Assembly (NCBI RefSeq): GCF_000147815.2
Contig: NC_015957.1
Location: 7,874,001-7,938,000 of the forward strand
Source: Streptomyces violaceusniger Tu 4113
GTDB taxonomy: Bacteria; Actinomycetota; Actinomycetes; Streptomycetales; Streptomycetaceae
Direction of reading: 5' to 3'
DNA length: 64,000 bases
Position numbers and translations under genes: made by a program. Positions 1 to 13,594 of the stretch are shown here, piece after piece. Within the stretch, counting starts at the first letter, position 1, and each line of letters opens with the position of its first letter. Below the pieces are notes generated by a model, which saw only the letters and a program-made list of their open reading frames with translations, did no database searches and had not been told where the DNA came from.

Positions 1-19
1 GTGTGACCCCGCGCGTCCC

Positions 20-43
20 GCGCTTGCTGGTGCGCTTGCTGGC
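20..43. repeat. 12-bp direct duplication beside the permease stop codon
   Basis: Two adjacent copies of a 12-mer (GCGCTTGCTGGT then GCGCTTGCTGGC) lie two bases from the permease stop codon. This is one of several short tandem repeats in the window that sit at gene ends. Confidence 0.7.
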
Positions 44-45
44 GT

Positions 46-1095
46 TCACAGTTGGGCCATCCTTCGGCGGCGTACGAGATAGATGAACAGGGGCCCGCCG
101 ATGAACGTGGTGACGATGCCGACCTGCAGTTCCGCGGGCCGGGTGACCAGCCGCCCCAGCACATCGGAGCCCAGCAGGAGAACGGGCGAGAGCACGGCGG
201 CGTACGGCAGGATCCAGCGCATGTCGGGCCCGGTGATCGCGCGGACCAGATGCGGCACGATCAGCCCGACGAACGCGATCGGCCCGCAGGCGGCGGTCGC
301 GGCCCCGCACAGCAGGGTGACGGCGGCCATCGAGAGCGCCCGGGTGCGGTTGAGGTTGGTGCCGAGCGCGCGCGCCGTGTCGTCGCCGAGCGCCACGGCA
401 TTGAGCGAACGGCCGAGCGCGAGCGCGAGCACCGCGCCGATCAGGAGGAACGGGGTCACCTGCCGGACCACGGTCATATTGGCGGAGGCGAGCGAACCGA
501 CCGTCCAGAAGCGCATCTTGTCGAGCGCCGCGCTGTCCAGTAGCTGCACGGCGTTGACGTAGCCGTAGAGCGCCGCGTACACCGCCGTACCGGCGAGCGC
601 GAGCCGCACCGGGGTGGCGCTCCGGCTGCCGCCGAGCGCGTACACCAGCACGGAGACGACGGCGGTGCCGAGGAACGCGAACCACACATAGCCGGTCAGG
701 GAGGTGACGCCGAGAAAGCTGATGGCCGAGACGACGGCGGCGGACGCGCCCGCGTTCAGCCCCAGCAGCCCGGGGTCGGCGAGCGGGTTGCGGGTGAGGG
801 CCTGGATGACCGCGCCCGCGAGGCCGAGGCCGACCCCGACGAGCAGCCCGAGGATGGTGCGCGGCAGCCGTACGTCCCGGATCACCACATCGGTGTCGCT
901 GCCGGTGTAGTGGAACAGCCCGTGCCACACCTGGTCCAGCGGAATCGGCTTGGCGCCGATCGCGATGGACGCCGCGGCGATCGCCAGCAGCACGCCCAGG
1001 GAGGCGACCAGGCCTGTCGCACGGCCCGCGGTGCGCCGCCGGGGCGGCGCGCTCGCTGTCTCGGTCCCGGCTTTCGCCGGACTGACCAGGGTCAC
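46..1095 (-). CDS. FecCD-family siderophore ABC transporter permease
   Basis: Integral membrane subunit that moves ferric siderophore across the cytoplasmic membrane together with a binding lipoprotein and an ATPase. About nine or ten hydrophobic segments follow a positively charged N-terminus, and the family signatures are visible: LRLPRT-like VRLPRTILGLLVG near residue 80, ALTRNPLADPGLLG near 105, and the FVGLIVPHLVR loop near 275 that contacts the ATPase. I chose the GTG at 1095 because GAGGTGGAG sits six bases before it; a GTG at 1107 has no ribosome site. A DtxR-type iron box lies just upstream, so iron repression is expected. The partner genes should lie left of the window edge. Family call is secure; substrate unknown. 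Confidence 0.93.
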   Translation of the reverse strand: MTLVSPAKAGTETASAPPRRRTAGRATGLVASLGVLLAIAAASIAIGAKPIPLDQVWHGLFHYTGSDTDVVIRDVRLPRTILGLLVGVGLGLAGAVIQALTRNPLADPGLLGLNAGASAAVVSAISFLGVTSLTGYVWFAFLGTAVVSVLVYALGGSRSATPVRLALAGTAVYAALYGYVNAVQLLDSAALDKMRFWTVGSLASANMTVVRQVTPFLLIGAVLALALGRSLNAVALGDDTARALGTNLNRTRALSMAAVTLLCGAATAACGPIAFVGLIVPHLVRAITGPDMRWILPYAAVLSPVLLLGSDVLGRLVTRPAELQVGIVTTFIGGPLFIYLVRRRRMAQL

Positions 1096-1130
1096 GCGGA
1101 ACTCCACCTCACAGCACGGCCGATCAGGAC

Positions 1131-1149
1131 TCAGGTTAGGTTACCCTAA
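1131..1149 (-). promoter_or_regulatory. DtxR/IdeR-type iron box upstream of the siderophore permease
   Basis: The 19-mer TCAGGTTAGGTTACCCTAA matches the actinobacterial iron-box consensus TTAGGTTAGGCTAACCTAA at 16 of 19 positions by eye. It lies about 35 bases upstream of the chosen permease start on the minus strand, the position expected for an operator overlapping the promoter. In Streptomyces the regulator is usually DmdR1, which represses siderophore uptake when iron is plentiful. Site assignment is by consensus only. Confidence 0.8.
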
Positions 1150-1196
1150 GTCCCGCTGGTCGCATCCGTACGGGTTCCCCGGGGCGCGAGTCCGGC

Positions 1197-2234
1197 TCAC
1201 CACCCCAGCCGTGCCAGCGCCTTCCCCGCATCCGCCTCGCTCACACCGTCCCCCGCCTCGGACCACGCCGCCGCGCACAGCGCCCGCAGACCGTCCAGCG
1301 GCTCCTCGGCCTCGCCCTCCAGCACCAGCTCGCGCTGGGCGACCCGCGCGGTCCAACCCCCGCACCGGAAACCGCCGGACGCCTCGTCGTGCGCCACCTC
1401 CGGCTGCGGGGTGAGCAGCCCCCGCAGGTCGCGGTCCACATACGCCGGCCGGTGCCGGGGCTCGGCGGCCAGCAACTGTGCGGGCGTGGTCACCCCGGTC
1501 AGCACCAGCAGCGAGTCCACCCCTCCCGCGTACGCGCCCTCGATGTCGGTGTCCAGCCGGTCCCCGACCACCAGCGGCCGCTCGGCGCCGGTCCGCAGAA
1601 CCGTCTCCCGGTGCATCGGCGGCAGCGGCTTCCCCGCGGCCTGCGGGGTCTTGCCCGTGACGATGCGCACGACCTCCACCGCCGCGCCGTTGCCCGGGGC
1701 GATGCCCCGCCCGCTGGGAATCGTCAGATCCAGGTTGGAGGCGAACCACGGCACCCCGCGCGCCACCGCGTACCCCGCCTCCGCGAGCCGCGCCCACGGC
1801 ATGTCCGGCCCCCCGTAGCCCTGCGCCACCGCCGCCGGGTCGTCGTCCGCCGAATCCACCGGGGTCAGCCCGCGCTCGCGCAGCGCCACCCGCAGCCCCT
1901 CCCCGCCGATCACCAGCACCCGCGCCCCCTTCGGCAACTGCTCGGAGATCAGCCGGGCGACCGCCTGCGCGGAGGTGATCACATCGTCGGGGGCGGCGGG
2001 CATCCCGAGCCGCGTCAGATGCTCGGCCACCGCCTCCGGCGTCCGGAGCGCGTTATTGGTCACATACGCCAGCCGCATCCCGGCGTCCCGCGCGGTGACC
2101 AGCGACTCCACGGCATGGTCAATGGCCTCGCCGCCCGCGTACACCACCCCGTCGAGGTCCAGCAGGGCCGTGTCGTACGCCTCGTTCAGCGCCTGCCGGC
2201 TGGACTCGGGCCGGGTGCGGACGGGGTGGTTCAT
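1197..2234 (-). CDS. HAD-superfamily hydrolase (NagD/4-nitrophenylphosphatase type)
   Basis: A 345-residue HAD-IIA phosphatase. The nucleophile motif LLDLDGVVY lies near residue 25, motif II is the YVTNN segment near 58, and motif IV with the metal-binding acids is VVGDRLDTDIEGA near 225. The cap is inserted between motifs II and III as in NagD and phosphoglycolate-phosphatase-like enzymes. The C-terminal 80 residues after the HAD core are an extra tail common in actinomycete members. The ATG is preceded by GAGGAG eight bases away. It is divergent from the DUF1015 gene with 76 bases between them. The true substrate cannot be read from the sequence. Confidence 0.92.
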   Translation of the reverse strand: MNHPVRTRPESSRQALNEAYDTALLDLDGVVYAGGEAIDHAVESLVTARDAGMRLAYVTNNALRTPEAVAEHLTRLGMPAAPDDVITSAQAVARLISEQLPKGARVLVIGGEGLRVALRERGLTPVDSADDDPAAVAQGYGGPDMPWARLAEAGYAVARGVPWFASNLDLTIPSGRGIAPGNGAAVEVVRIVTGKTPQAAGKPLPPMHRETVLRTGAERPLVVGDRLDTDIEGAYAGGVDSLLVLTGVTTPAQLLAAEPRHRPAYVDRDLRGLLTPQPEVAHDEASGGFRCGGWTARVAQRELVLEGEAEEPLDGLRALCAAAWSEAGDGVSEADAGKALARLGW

Positions 2235-2310
2235 GGCGGCAACTCCTCGCTGATCTGTGCGCTTCTCCCCCGATCATCGCGTATCCCCGCGCGGGGCATA
2301 ACATTCACTG

Positions 2311-3675
2311 ATGAGCATTCCAGGGCCTGGCGGACAAGGTCTGCAGCTCACCCCTTTCCGGGGGCTGCGCTATGTCGCGGAGCGGGTCGGCAGTCTCGCC
2401 GCCGTCACCTCACCCCCCTACGACGTGGTCGTACGGCCCGAAGGCCTGCGCGAGCTGGAGACGGCGGACCCCTACAACATCGTCCGGCTGATCCTGCCGC
2501 AGGCCGACTCCCCGGAGGCCCGCCACCGCCAGGCCGCCGAGACGCTGCGCCGCTGGCAGGCGGACGGCGTACTCGCCCCGGACCCCGAACCCGCGCTCTA
2601 CGTCTACGAACAGCGCGACGGCCCCACCCTCCAGCGCGGGCTGATCGGCGCACTGCGGCTGAGCCCCCGTGAGGAGGGCATCGTCCTCCCCCACGAGGAG
2701 GTCATGCCGCATGTCGTCGAGGACCGAGCCGATCTGATGCGCGCCACCGCCGCCCATCTGGAGCCGCTGCTCCTCGCCTACCGCGGCAACGGGAACGGCA
2801 ACGGCGACGGCAACGGGACTTCGGGGAACGGAGCCGCCGGGCCGGGCACCGGAGGGCCGGGCACCGGAGGGGCCGCGGAGGTCATCGAAAGCGCCATCCA
2901 GCGCGAGCCGTTGCTCTCCACGACCACCGAGGACGGCGTCGACCACCATCTGTGGCGGGTCACGGACCCCGCCGACCTCGTGGCGGTCTCCGCCGACCTC
3001 CGCCACCACCAGGCCCTCATCGCCGACGGCCACCACCGCTGGGCCACCTATCTGCGGCTGCGCGAGGAGCGCCGGGAGCCCGGCCCATGGGACTTCGGGC
3101 TCGTCCTGCTCGTCGACACCGCCCGCTATCCCCTCCGCGTCCGGGCCATCCACCGGCTGCTCCGCCAACTGTCACCGGCCGACGCGCTCACGGCGGCGCG
3201 AGGTGGCTTCCGGGTACGGACGATCGACGGCCCGCTCCCGCGCGCACTGGAGACACTCGACGAGGCGGCCGAGGCGGCACGCGCCGAGCCGGGCGCGCCG
3301 AACGCCTTCCTGCTGGCCGGGGGCGGCCGCTTCCACCTCCTGGACCGGCCGGATCCGGAACTGCTGGCCCGTACGGTCCCCGAGGGACGACCGGAAGCAT
3401 GGCGGACGCTGGACGCGACGGTGCTCCACCACGCCCTGCTGGACCATCTGTGGAACCTCCCGGACACGCCCGAGCACATCGGCTACATCCACGACTCGGC
3501 GGCGGCCGTCGAACAGGCGGAGCGGCTGGGCGGTACGGCGGTGCTGATGCATGCGGTGGGCGAGGACATCGTGCACGAGCTGGCGCGGCAGGGCATCGCG
3601 ATGCCGCACAAGTCGACGTCCTTCGGGCCGAAGCCGGCGACGGGGCTGGTGCTGCGGAGCCTGACGCTGGGCTGA
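2311..3675 (+). CDS. DUF1015 family protein
   Basis: A 454-residue member of the DUF1015 (COG4198) family, cytosolic and of unknown biochemical role; some relatives sit near serine or amino-acid metabolism genes. Family hallmarks are LTPFRGLRY near the start, SPPYDVV near residue 32, the central IADGHHRW motif near 235 and a C-terminal MPHKSTSFGPKP block. An unusual low-complexity insertion of Gly/Asn and Gly/Thr/Pro repeats (about residues 154-190) interrupts the conserved region; it looks like slippage-prone DNA and is probably a disordered loop. It converges on the TPR gene across a shared terminator. Confidence 0.9.
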   Translation: MSIPGPGGQGLQLTPFRGLRYVAERVGSLAAVTSPPYDVVVRPEGLRELETADPYNIVRLILPQADSPEARHRQAAETLRRWQADGVLAPDPEPALYVYEQRDGPTLQRGLIGALRLSPREEGIVLPHEEVMPHVVEDRADLMRATAAHLEPLLLAYRGNGNGNGDGNGTSGNGAAGPGTGGPGTGGAAEVIESAIQREPLLSTTTEDGVDHHLWRVTDPADLVAVSADLRHHQALIADGHHRWATYLRLREERREPGPWDFGLVLLVDTARYPLRVRAIHRLLRQLSPADALTAARGGFRVRTIDGPLPRALETLDEAAEAARAEPGAPNAFLLAGGGRFHLLDRPDPELLARTVPEGRPEAWRTLDATVLHHALLDHLWNLPDTPEHIGYIHDSAAAVEQAERLGGTAVLMHAVGEDIVHELARQGIAMPHKSTSFGPKPATGLVLRSLTLG

Positions 3676-3709
3676 GCCCTTCGACCGCGGACGGGCGGGC
3701 AGACATACG

Positions 3710-3747
3710 AGTGGGGCGGAACCCCGAACCGGGATCCCGCCCCACTC
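3710..3747. terminator. Bidirectional hairpin terminator between DUF1015 and TPR genes
   Basis: Arms GAGTGGGGCGG (3710-3720) and CCGCCCCACTC (3737-3747) are perfectly complementary over 11 bp and sit between two converging stop codons at 3675 and 3754. Confidence 0.75.
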
Positions 3748-3753
3748 ATGGCA

Positions 3754-6081
3754 TCAGCTCTCGTCGCCGTCCTTCTCCGTCCGCCCGGCCTGGCCCTCGG
3801 ACCTCGCCTCCGCCGTCGGCTCGACGTCCTCGGCCGAGTCTTCGGCGTCGTCGTCCTGGCCCTCGTCCTCGGCGTCCTCGGGCTCGACGGTCACGGTCTC
3901 GACGGCCTCGGGCTCCTCATCGGACTGGAGCTCCTCGACCTCGGACTCGACGGCCTCGGGCTCCTCTTCGGCCTTGGCCTCTTCGACCTTGCGCTCTTCG
4001 GCCTTGGCCTCCTCGACCTTGGCCTCCTCGACCTTGCGCTCATCGGCCTTGGGCTCCGCGACCGGCTTGAGGGCGTCGTCCGCCTCCTGCTCGGGGTCGA
4101 GGGCGTCCACGAACTCGACCCCGTCCAGCTCGGCGAGCCGATCCGACGCGTCCGTGGTCCCGCCCTGATCCGCCTCGAGCGCCTTGGCGAACCACTCGCG
4201 GGCCTCGTCCTCACGGCCGACCGCCAGCAGCGCGTCGGCGTACGCATAACGCAGCCGGGCGGTCCACGGCTGGATGGAATGCGAGGCCAACTCCGGGCTC
4301 TGCAGGGTGACCACGGCGGCGTCGGCCTGTCCCATATCCCGCCGGGCACCGGCGGCCACCATCCGCATCTCGACCTGACCGGCCCGGTCCAGCTTCTGCA
4401 CTTCCGGCTCACCGGCCATGGCCAGCGCCCGCTCGGGACGGCCCATGCCGCGCTCGCAGTCGGCCATCACCGGCCACAGGTCGGAGTTGCCGGTCATCCG
4501 GCGCGCGGCGCGGAACTCCGCGAGCGCCTCGGAGTACTTCCCGACGCCGTATGAGGCGAAGCCCGCGGCCTCGCGCACGGCGGCCACCCGGGAGGCGAGC
4601 CGCAGGGCGACGCGCGCGTACTGGTACGCCTGCTCGGGCTCGTCGTCCAGCAGCTTGGCGACCATGACGAGGTTCTTGGCGACGTCCTCGGCGAGGGTCT
4701 TCGGCAGGCTCATCAGCTCCTGCCGCACGCCCTTGTCGATCTCCTCGCCGGTGACGTCATCGGGGATCGGCAGCCGCTTGATCGGCTCGCGGTCGCGGTC
4801 CCTGCCGCGCTCATCGCGGCGCCCGTAGCCTCCCGAACGGTCGTCACGGCGTCCGTAGCCCCCGGCACGGTCGTCACGGCGATGGAAACCACCGCCGCCG
4901 GAGCGACGGTCGTCGCGACCCCCGCCCTGACCGTACGGACGACGCGGCCCACGGTCGTCCCGACCACCCCGGGAGCCCCCGTCCCGGTCGTCGCGGCGCG
5001 GCCCACGCGGCCGTTCATCACGCCGGTCGTCACGGCGGAACCCACCACGGTCGTCGTCCCGGCGCGGCCCGCCCGGCCGCTCGTCCCTACGGTCGTCACG
5101 GCGCTCATCCCGATGGAACCCACCACGATTGTCATCGCGGCGCGGCCCGCCCGGCCGCTCATCGCGACGGTCATCACGGCGGAACCCACCACGATCGTCC
5201 GCACGACGGTCTCCACCGCGGAACCCACCACGGTCGTCGTCCCGACGGTACGAAGGCCGGTCGTCCCGACGCTCGTCACGGCGGAACCCACCACGGTCGT
5301 CCTCACGTCGGTACGAAGGCCGGTCGTCCCGGCGCTCGTGGCCGCCGCCCCGGCCGCCACGGTCCCGGTCATCACGGCGGAACCCACCACGGTCGTCATC
5401 GCGGCGCGGCCCGCCCGGCCGCTCATCCCGGCGGTCATCACGGCGGAACCCACCACGATCGTTGTCACGGCGCGGGCCGCCCGGCCGCTCGTCGCGACGG
5501 TCGTCCCGGCGGTCATCGCGCCGGAAACCACCGCGGTCGTCGTCCCGGCGGAAGCCCGGACGATCGTCACGGTCCCGGCGGAAACCGCCCTGCCCCTGAC
5601 GGGACCCACCACGGTCGTCATCGCGGCGCGGCCCACGCGGCCGGTCATCACGCCGATCGTCACGACGGAACCCGCCGCGGTCGTCGTCCCTGCGCGGGCC
5701 GCCCGGCCGCTCGTCCCTGCGGTCATCACGCCGGTCGTCACGACGCTCATAACGGCCGGTGGGACGGCCGCCCCCGCCCCGGTCGTCGCGGCGCCCAAAG
5801 CCGCCCGGGCGGGCTCCGCGGTCATCGTCCCGACGCGGCCCACGCGGCCGGTCGTCCCCGCGATCATCCCGGCGATCGTCCCGGCGGTCATCGCGACGGA
5901 ACCCACCACGGTCATCATCGCGGCGCGGCCCACGCGGCCGCTCATCCCGGCGGTCATCACGCCGGAAACCACCACGATCGCCATCGCGGCGCGGTCCCGA
6001 GCCGCGGGCGTCCCGCCGGTCGCCGGCGTCCCGGCGATGCGGCTCGCGGCCCGACCGGTCGTCGGGAGAGTTGGTGGACAT
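3754..6081 (-). CDS. TPR protein with long Arg/Asp-rich repeat domain and acidic tail
   Basis: A 775-residue protein in three parts. Residues 1 to about 430 are imperfect repeats around GGFRRDDRRDERPGGPRRDD, strongly basic, Gly-rich and surely disordered, like the RGG/RDD tails of RNA-binding proteins. Residues about 432-655 are helical tetratricopeptide-like repeats (AYQYARVALRLASRVAAV and YSEALAEFRAARRM). The last 120 residues are almost all Glu, Asp, Ala and Val with repeated KVEEAKAEE. The ATG at 6081 has AGGAG eight bases before it; in-frame upstream sequence runs into the 5S terminator and is not coding. It is read in the same direction as the rrn operon directly after that terminator. 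Function unknown; an RNA- or ribosome-linked scaffold is my inference. Confidence 0.88.
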   Translation of the reverse strand: MSTNSPDDRSGREPHRRDAGDRRDARGSGPRRDGDRGGFRRDDRRDERPRGPRRDDDRGGFRRDDRRDDRRDDRGDDRPRGPRRDDDRGARPGGFGRRDDRGGGGRPTGRYERRDDRRDDRRDERPGGPRRDDDRGGFRRDDRRDDRPRGPRRDDDRGGSRQGQGGFRRDRDDRPGFRRDDDRGGFRRDDRRDDRRDERPGGPRRDNDRGGFRRDDRRDERPGGPRRDDDRGGFRRDDRDRGGRGGGHERRDDRPSYRREDDRGGFRRDERRDDRPSYRRDDDRGGFRGGDRRADDRGGFRRDDRRDERPGGPRRDDNRGGFHRDERRDDRRDERPGGPRRDDDRGGFRRDDRRDERPRGPRRDDRDGGSRGGRDDRGPRRPYGQGGGRDDRRSGGGGFHRRDDRAGGYGRRDDRSGGYGRRDERGRDRDREPIKRLPIPDDVTGEEIDKGVRQELMSLPKTLAEDVAKNLVMVAKLLDDEPEQAYQYARVALRLASRVAAVREAAGFASYGVGKYSEALAEFRAARRMTGNSDLWPVMADCERGMGRPERALAMAGEPEVQKLDRAGQVEMRMVAAGARRDMGQADAAVVTLQSPELASHSIQPWTARLRYAYADALLAVGREDEAREWFAKALEADQGGTTDASDRLAELDGVEFVDALDPEQEADDALKPVAEPKADERKVEEAKVEEAKAEERKVEEAKAEEEPEAVESEVEELQSDEEPEAVETVTVEPEDAEDEGQDDDAEDSAEDVEPTAEARSEGQAGRTEKDGDES

Positions 6082-6159
6082 CGGCGTGACTCCTGTCTTC
6101 ATGTACTGCAGCCATTCTCCCGCATCAGTCACACCGATGCGGGGCCCAGCAAAAACAAA

Positions 6160-6203
6160 AAGGACCCTTGGTCCCAGCATGCACGCTGGGACCAAGGGTC
6201 CTT
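6160..6203 (-). terminator. Rho-independent terminator of the rrn operon
   Basis: A perfect 19-bp stem (arms 6160-6178 and 6185-6203) with a six-base loop follows the 5S gene. On the transcribed strand it is followed by a U-rich run (complement of AAAAACAAAA). It is the strongest terminator in the window. Confidence 0.95.
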
Positions 6204-6210
6204 CAAAGAT

Positions 6211-6330
6211 TGTTCGGCGGCGTCCTACTCTCCCACAGGGTCCCCCCTGCAGTACCATCGGCGCTGAAAGGCTTAGCTTCCGGGTTCGAAATGTAACCGG
6301 GCGTTTCCCTAACGCTATGACCACCGAAAC
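6211..6330 (-). rRNA. rrf: 5S ribosomal RNA
   Basis: Read on the minus strand, the sequence begins GTTTCGGTGGTCATAGCG and ends in the complementary GGACGCCGCCGAAC, with the conserved CCGAACCCGGAAGCTAAGC core between. About 120 nt, the normal 5S length. It is the last gene of the rrn operon; ends are accurate to a few bases. Confidence 0.95.
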
Positions 6331-6418
6331 CCTATCGGGTTCTAGCGAACAAGCACACTCTTCAATTAAGTCAAGTGGAACTGATTCACCGGTGCGACTG
6401 TTCGCAACCCGGGAACCA

Positions 6419-9580
<3,162 letters not shown>

Positions 9581-9811
9581 CAGTTCTCAAGCAACGACCA
9601 GTCATCCACTACCTGCATGGACTCCGGCCTGTCGAGGGTTCATTCCCTCAGACACCCAACAGCGTGCCCGGCACCGTCCTCTGATCCGATCCGCGTTCCA
9701 CGCCCCGGAGGGCAGTACTAGCGGTCTTCACATGAAGGACCGTGCCGAATAGTCAACGTTCCACCCATGAGCAAACCGTGCGAGACATGCGCTCGCAGTC
9801 GGCTATGTGCT

Positions 9812-11343
<1,532 letters not shown>

Positions 11344-11872
11344 ATGCTTCCGGGATATCCCGGTCACACAGTCACGAGAGCGGAGCAGACCGGAGGAATA
11401 ATCCAGTCCGCCCACAGCGTCCTCGCTGTGTATTTTTCCAAAGGAACCTCGTCCGAGATGGACGGGGTATCAACATATCTGGCGTTGACTTTTGGCACGC
11501 TGTTGAGTTCTCAAGGAACGGACGCTTCCTTTGAAACCGTTTCACCGGTCTCTCCGGGCGCTTCCCTTCGGTGTTTCCAACCTTACCAGATCCGTTTTCC
11601 GTTCCGTTTCCGGTTCGAATTCCGTTTCCGGCCCCCTGCTGGAGCGGGGTCTTTCGCGCCTTCCGGCGTGTCCGCTACTTTAGCCAATTTCCCGCTCAGC
11701 TCCTAATCGGAGCCCCGGGTCTTAATTTCGCGCAGCGAAATAGGACCCTGTTCGGGAGTTGTCGTTAGTGGTTGGTCGCTCCGGGGCTGCTGTGACTCGA
11801 CCTTGCGATCGTGTCGACAGCGCTGCCCGTCTCAAGCGGCTCGGGCTACGTTAGGCGTCCCGTCCAGCAGAG
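11344..11872 (-). promoter_or_regulatory. rrn leader and promoter region, no gene
   Basis: This 529-base stretch separates the 16S gene from the DNA glycosylase gene and contains no believable CDS. On the minus strand the leader includes CTTGAGAACTCAACAGCG, echoed in the 16S-23S spacer as CTTGAGAACTGCACAGTG, which looks like shared antitermination or processing sequence. A hairpin (TTTCGCGCAGCGAAA, 11726-11740) and a candidate -10 hexamer TAAGGT (11580-11585) are visible. Several tandem promoters are typical of Streptomyces rrn operons, but I could not resolve their -35 elements. Confidence 0.55.
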
Positions 11873-12535
11873 TCAAGTTCCGACCTGACGGCGCGTCGCA
11901 TTCCGGCGACGCGGGGTGTGCGCCCGGTAGGGGCTGACCGAGCGCTCGCCGTCGATCCAGAAGCGCCAGGGGTGAGTTGCGCCCTCGCCGCCCACACCGG
12001 TGCGCGGGCCGCTGAGGATCTGGTCGGGCCGGGCGGGGTGGCCGCTGAGTATGGAGAGCGGGCCATCGGCGCCCGCGCAGACATCGCTGCCGTCCAGCCG
12101 GCGGTCCACGCCCAGGGCCGTGGCCAGCCGGGCCGGGCCCTTGGCCAGCTCATGGTCGTTGCGCGCCTTCGGCCTGCGCTGATGGGCCCACTCATGGCCG
12201 TGCCGTACCTCGCCCGCGCGCAGCAGCACGCCGCTGGGGTGGCCCTCCGGTCCGCAGACCATGTTGAGGCAGTGCCACATGCCGTAGGTGAAGTAGACAT
12301 ACGCATGACCCGGGGGGCCGAACATCACGGCGTTGCGCTCGGTGCGGCCACGGTAGGCATGCGAGCCGGGGTCGGCCGGGCCCGCGTACGCCTCGACCTC
12401 GGTCAGGCGCAATTCGATCGGTCCGTCCGGGGTGCGCCGCACCAGGACGCGGCCCAGGAGGTCGGGCGCGACCTCGAGAACGGGTCGGTCGAAGAAGGCG
12501 CGGTCGAGGGGCTCGCGGTCAGGTCCTGCTGTCAC
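11873..12535 (-). CDS. DNA-3-methyladenine glycosylase (AAG/MPG family)
   Basis: Base-excision repair enzyme that flips out and removes alkylated or deaminated purines. The 220-residue product has the complete AAG fold: LARDLLG-like [12 protein letters not shown] near 22, the catalytic glutamate in LTEVEAY near 45, the [20 protein letters not shown] block near 65, and [12 protein letters not shown] following. The substrate loop near [13 protein letters not shown] is also present. The GTG at 12535 places the start just before the conserved domain; a TACGCT hexamer eight bases upstream suggests a leaderless mRNA. An ATG further upstream (12649) would add 38 unconserved residues. Confidence 0.92.
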   Translation of the reverse strand: MTAGPDREPLDRAFFDRPVLEVAPDLLGRVLVRRTPDGPIELRLTEVEAYAGPADPGSHAYRGRTERNAVMFGPPGHAYVYFTYGMWHCLNMVCGPEGHPSGVLLRAGEVRHGHEWAHQRRPKARNDHELAKGPARLATALGVDRRLDGSDVCAGADGPLSILSGHPARPDQILSGPRTGVGGEGATHPWRFWIDGERSVSPYRAHTPRRRNATRRQVGT

Positions 12536-12703
12536 GCGGCCCGAGCGTAGTGGAACAGATATGAACCGGTGGTTGGAGGCGGCCCCGGTCCGCTGGAAGG
12601 GTATGAGCTGCGGAACCGTCCACGGCTGTTTCGCGTTCCTAGGTGTCAACAGTGATCGAGTGCGATCAAGTCAAGACGCAGTCGCGTCCTTGAGAGGGAG
12701 AAC

Positions 12704-13486
12704 ATGGGCTTCAAGAAGCTGCTCGCGAGTCTGGGTGCCGGTGGCGCTTCGGTGGAGACGGTACTGACCGAGGAGAACGTCGTCCCGGGCGGCATTGTGC
12801 AGGGCGAGGTCCGGATCCAGGGCGGCTCGGTCGCGCAGCAGATCGAGGCGCTCTCGGTCGGCCTGCAGGCGCGGGTCGAGGTGGAGCGGGACGACCAGGA
12901 GTACAAGCAGAACGTGGAGTTCACCCGGCAGCAGCTGGGCGGTGCGTTTGAGGTGCAGCCGGGTGCGGTGCACGCGGTGCAGTTCGGCCTGGAGATCCCG
13001 TGGGAGACCCCGATCACCATGTTCCTGGGCCGGCACCTGACCGGTATGAACGTGGGGGTGACCACGGAGCTGGCGATCGCGCGCGCGGTGGACTCGGGCG
13101 ATCTGGACCCGGTCAATGTGCATCCGCTCCCCGCCCAGCAGGCGATCCTGGACGCCTTCGGCTCGCTCGGCTTCCGGTTCAAGGGCGCCGACCTGGAGCA
13201 GGGGCACATCCGTGGGACCCGGCAGCGGCTGCCCTTCTACCAGGAGATCGAGTTCTACGCCCCGGAGCAGTACCGGGGGCTGAACCAGGTGGAGTTGTCC
13301 TTCGTCGCGGACGACCGCGAGATGGACGTGGTGCTGGAGATGGACAAGAAGCCGGGGCTGTTCACCGAGGGCAGTGACACCTACCGGTCGTTCACGATGA
13401 ACCTGGCGACCTTCCAGGACACCGACTGGGCCGCGTATCTGAACCAGTGGCTCGCGCAGGTCGGCGGCAAGCGCAACTGGTTCTGA
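12704..13486 (+). CDS. Spo0M-type sporulation-control protein
   Basis: A 260-residue SpoOM family protein, a cytosolic arrestin-like fold first described as a sporulation regulator in Bacillus and widespread in Streptomyces. The opening MGFKKLLASLGAGGASVETVL, the GGIVQGEVRIQGG strand and the IPWETPITMFLG block are characteristic. The last third (QRLPFYQEIEFYAP, EMDVVLEMDKKPG) is the variable Spo0M C-domain. GAGGGAG precedes the ATG by three bases. It is monocistronic, divergent from the glycosylase and closed by a strong hairpin. A role in development is by family, not shown here. Confidence 0.92.
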   Translation: MGFKKLLASLGAGGASVETVLTEENVVPGGIVQGEVRIQGGSVAQQIEALSVGLQARVEVERDDQEYKQNVEFTRQQLGGAFEVQPGAVHAVQFGLEIPWETPITMFLGRHLTGMNVGVTTELAIARAVDSGDLDPVNVHPLPAQQAILDAFGSLGFRFKGADLEQGHIRGTRQRLPFYQEIEFYAPEQYRGLNQVELSFVADDREMDVVLEMDKKPGLFTEGSDTYRSFTMNLATFQDTDWAAYLNQWLAQVGGKRNWF

Positions 13487-13517
13487 GGTTCTCCCCTCCC
13501 CGGGGCCGGACTTTCCG

Positions 13518-13558
13518 CGCGGGGCGTGCATCGACGGCAGGTCGGTGCACGCCCCGCG
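13518..13558. terminator. Bidirectional hairpin terminator after spo0M-like gene
   Basis: Perfect 13-bp arms CGCGGGGCGTGCA (13518-13530) and TGCACGCCCCGCG (13546-13558) separate converging genes. Confidence 0.75.
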
Positions 13559-13594
13559 TCGTGTGTCGGCGTGTGGTGCGTCGTGCGTCGTGCG

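Noticed and set aside
4713..6267. Val/Thr- and Ser/Arg-rich frames overlapping the Arg/Asp repeat gene
   Set aside because: They are alternative-frame readings of the same repeats; only the frame that ends in the TPR domain is supported by a ribosome site and a conserved fold.
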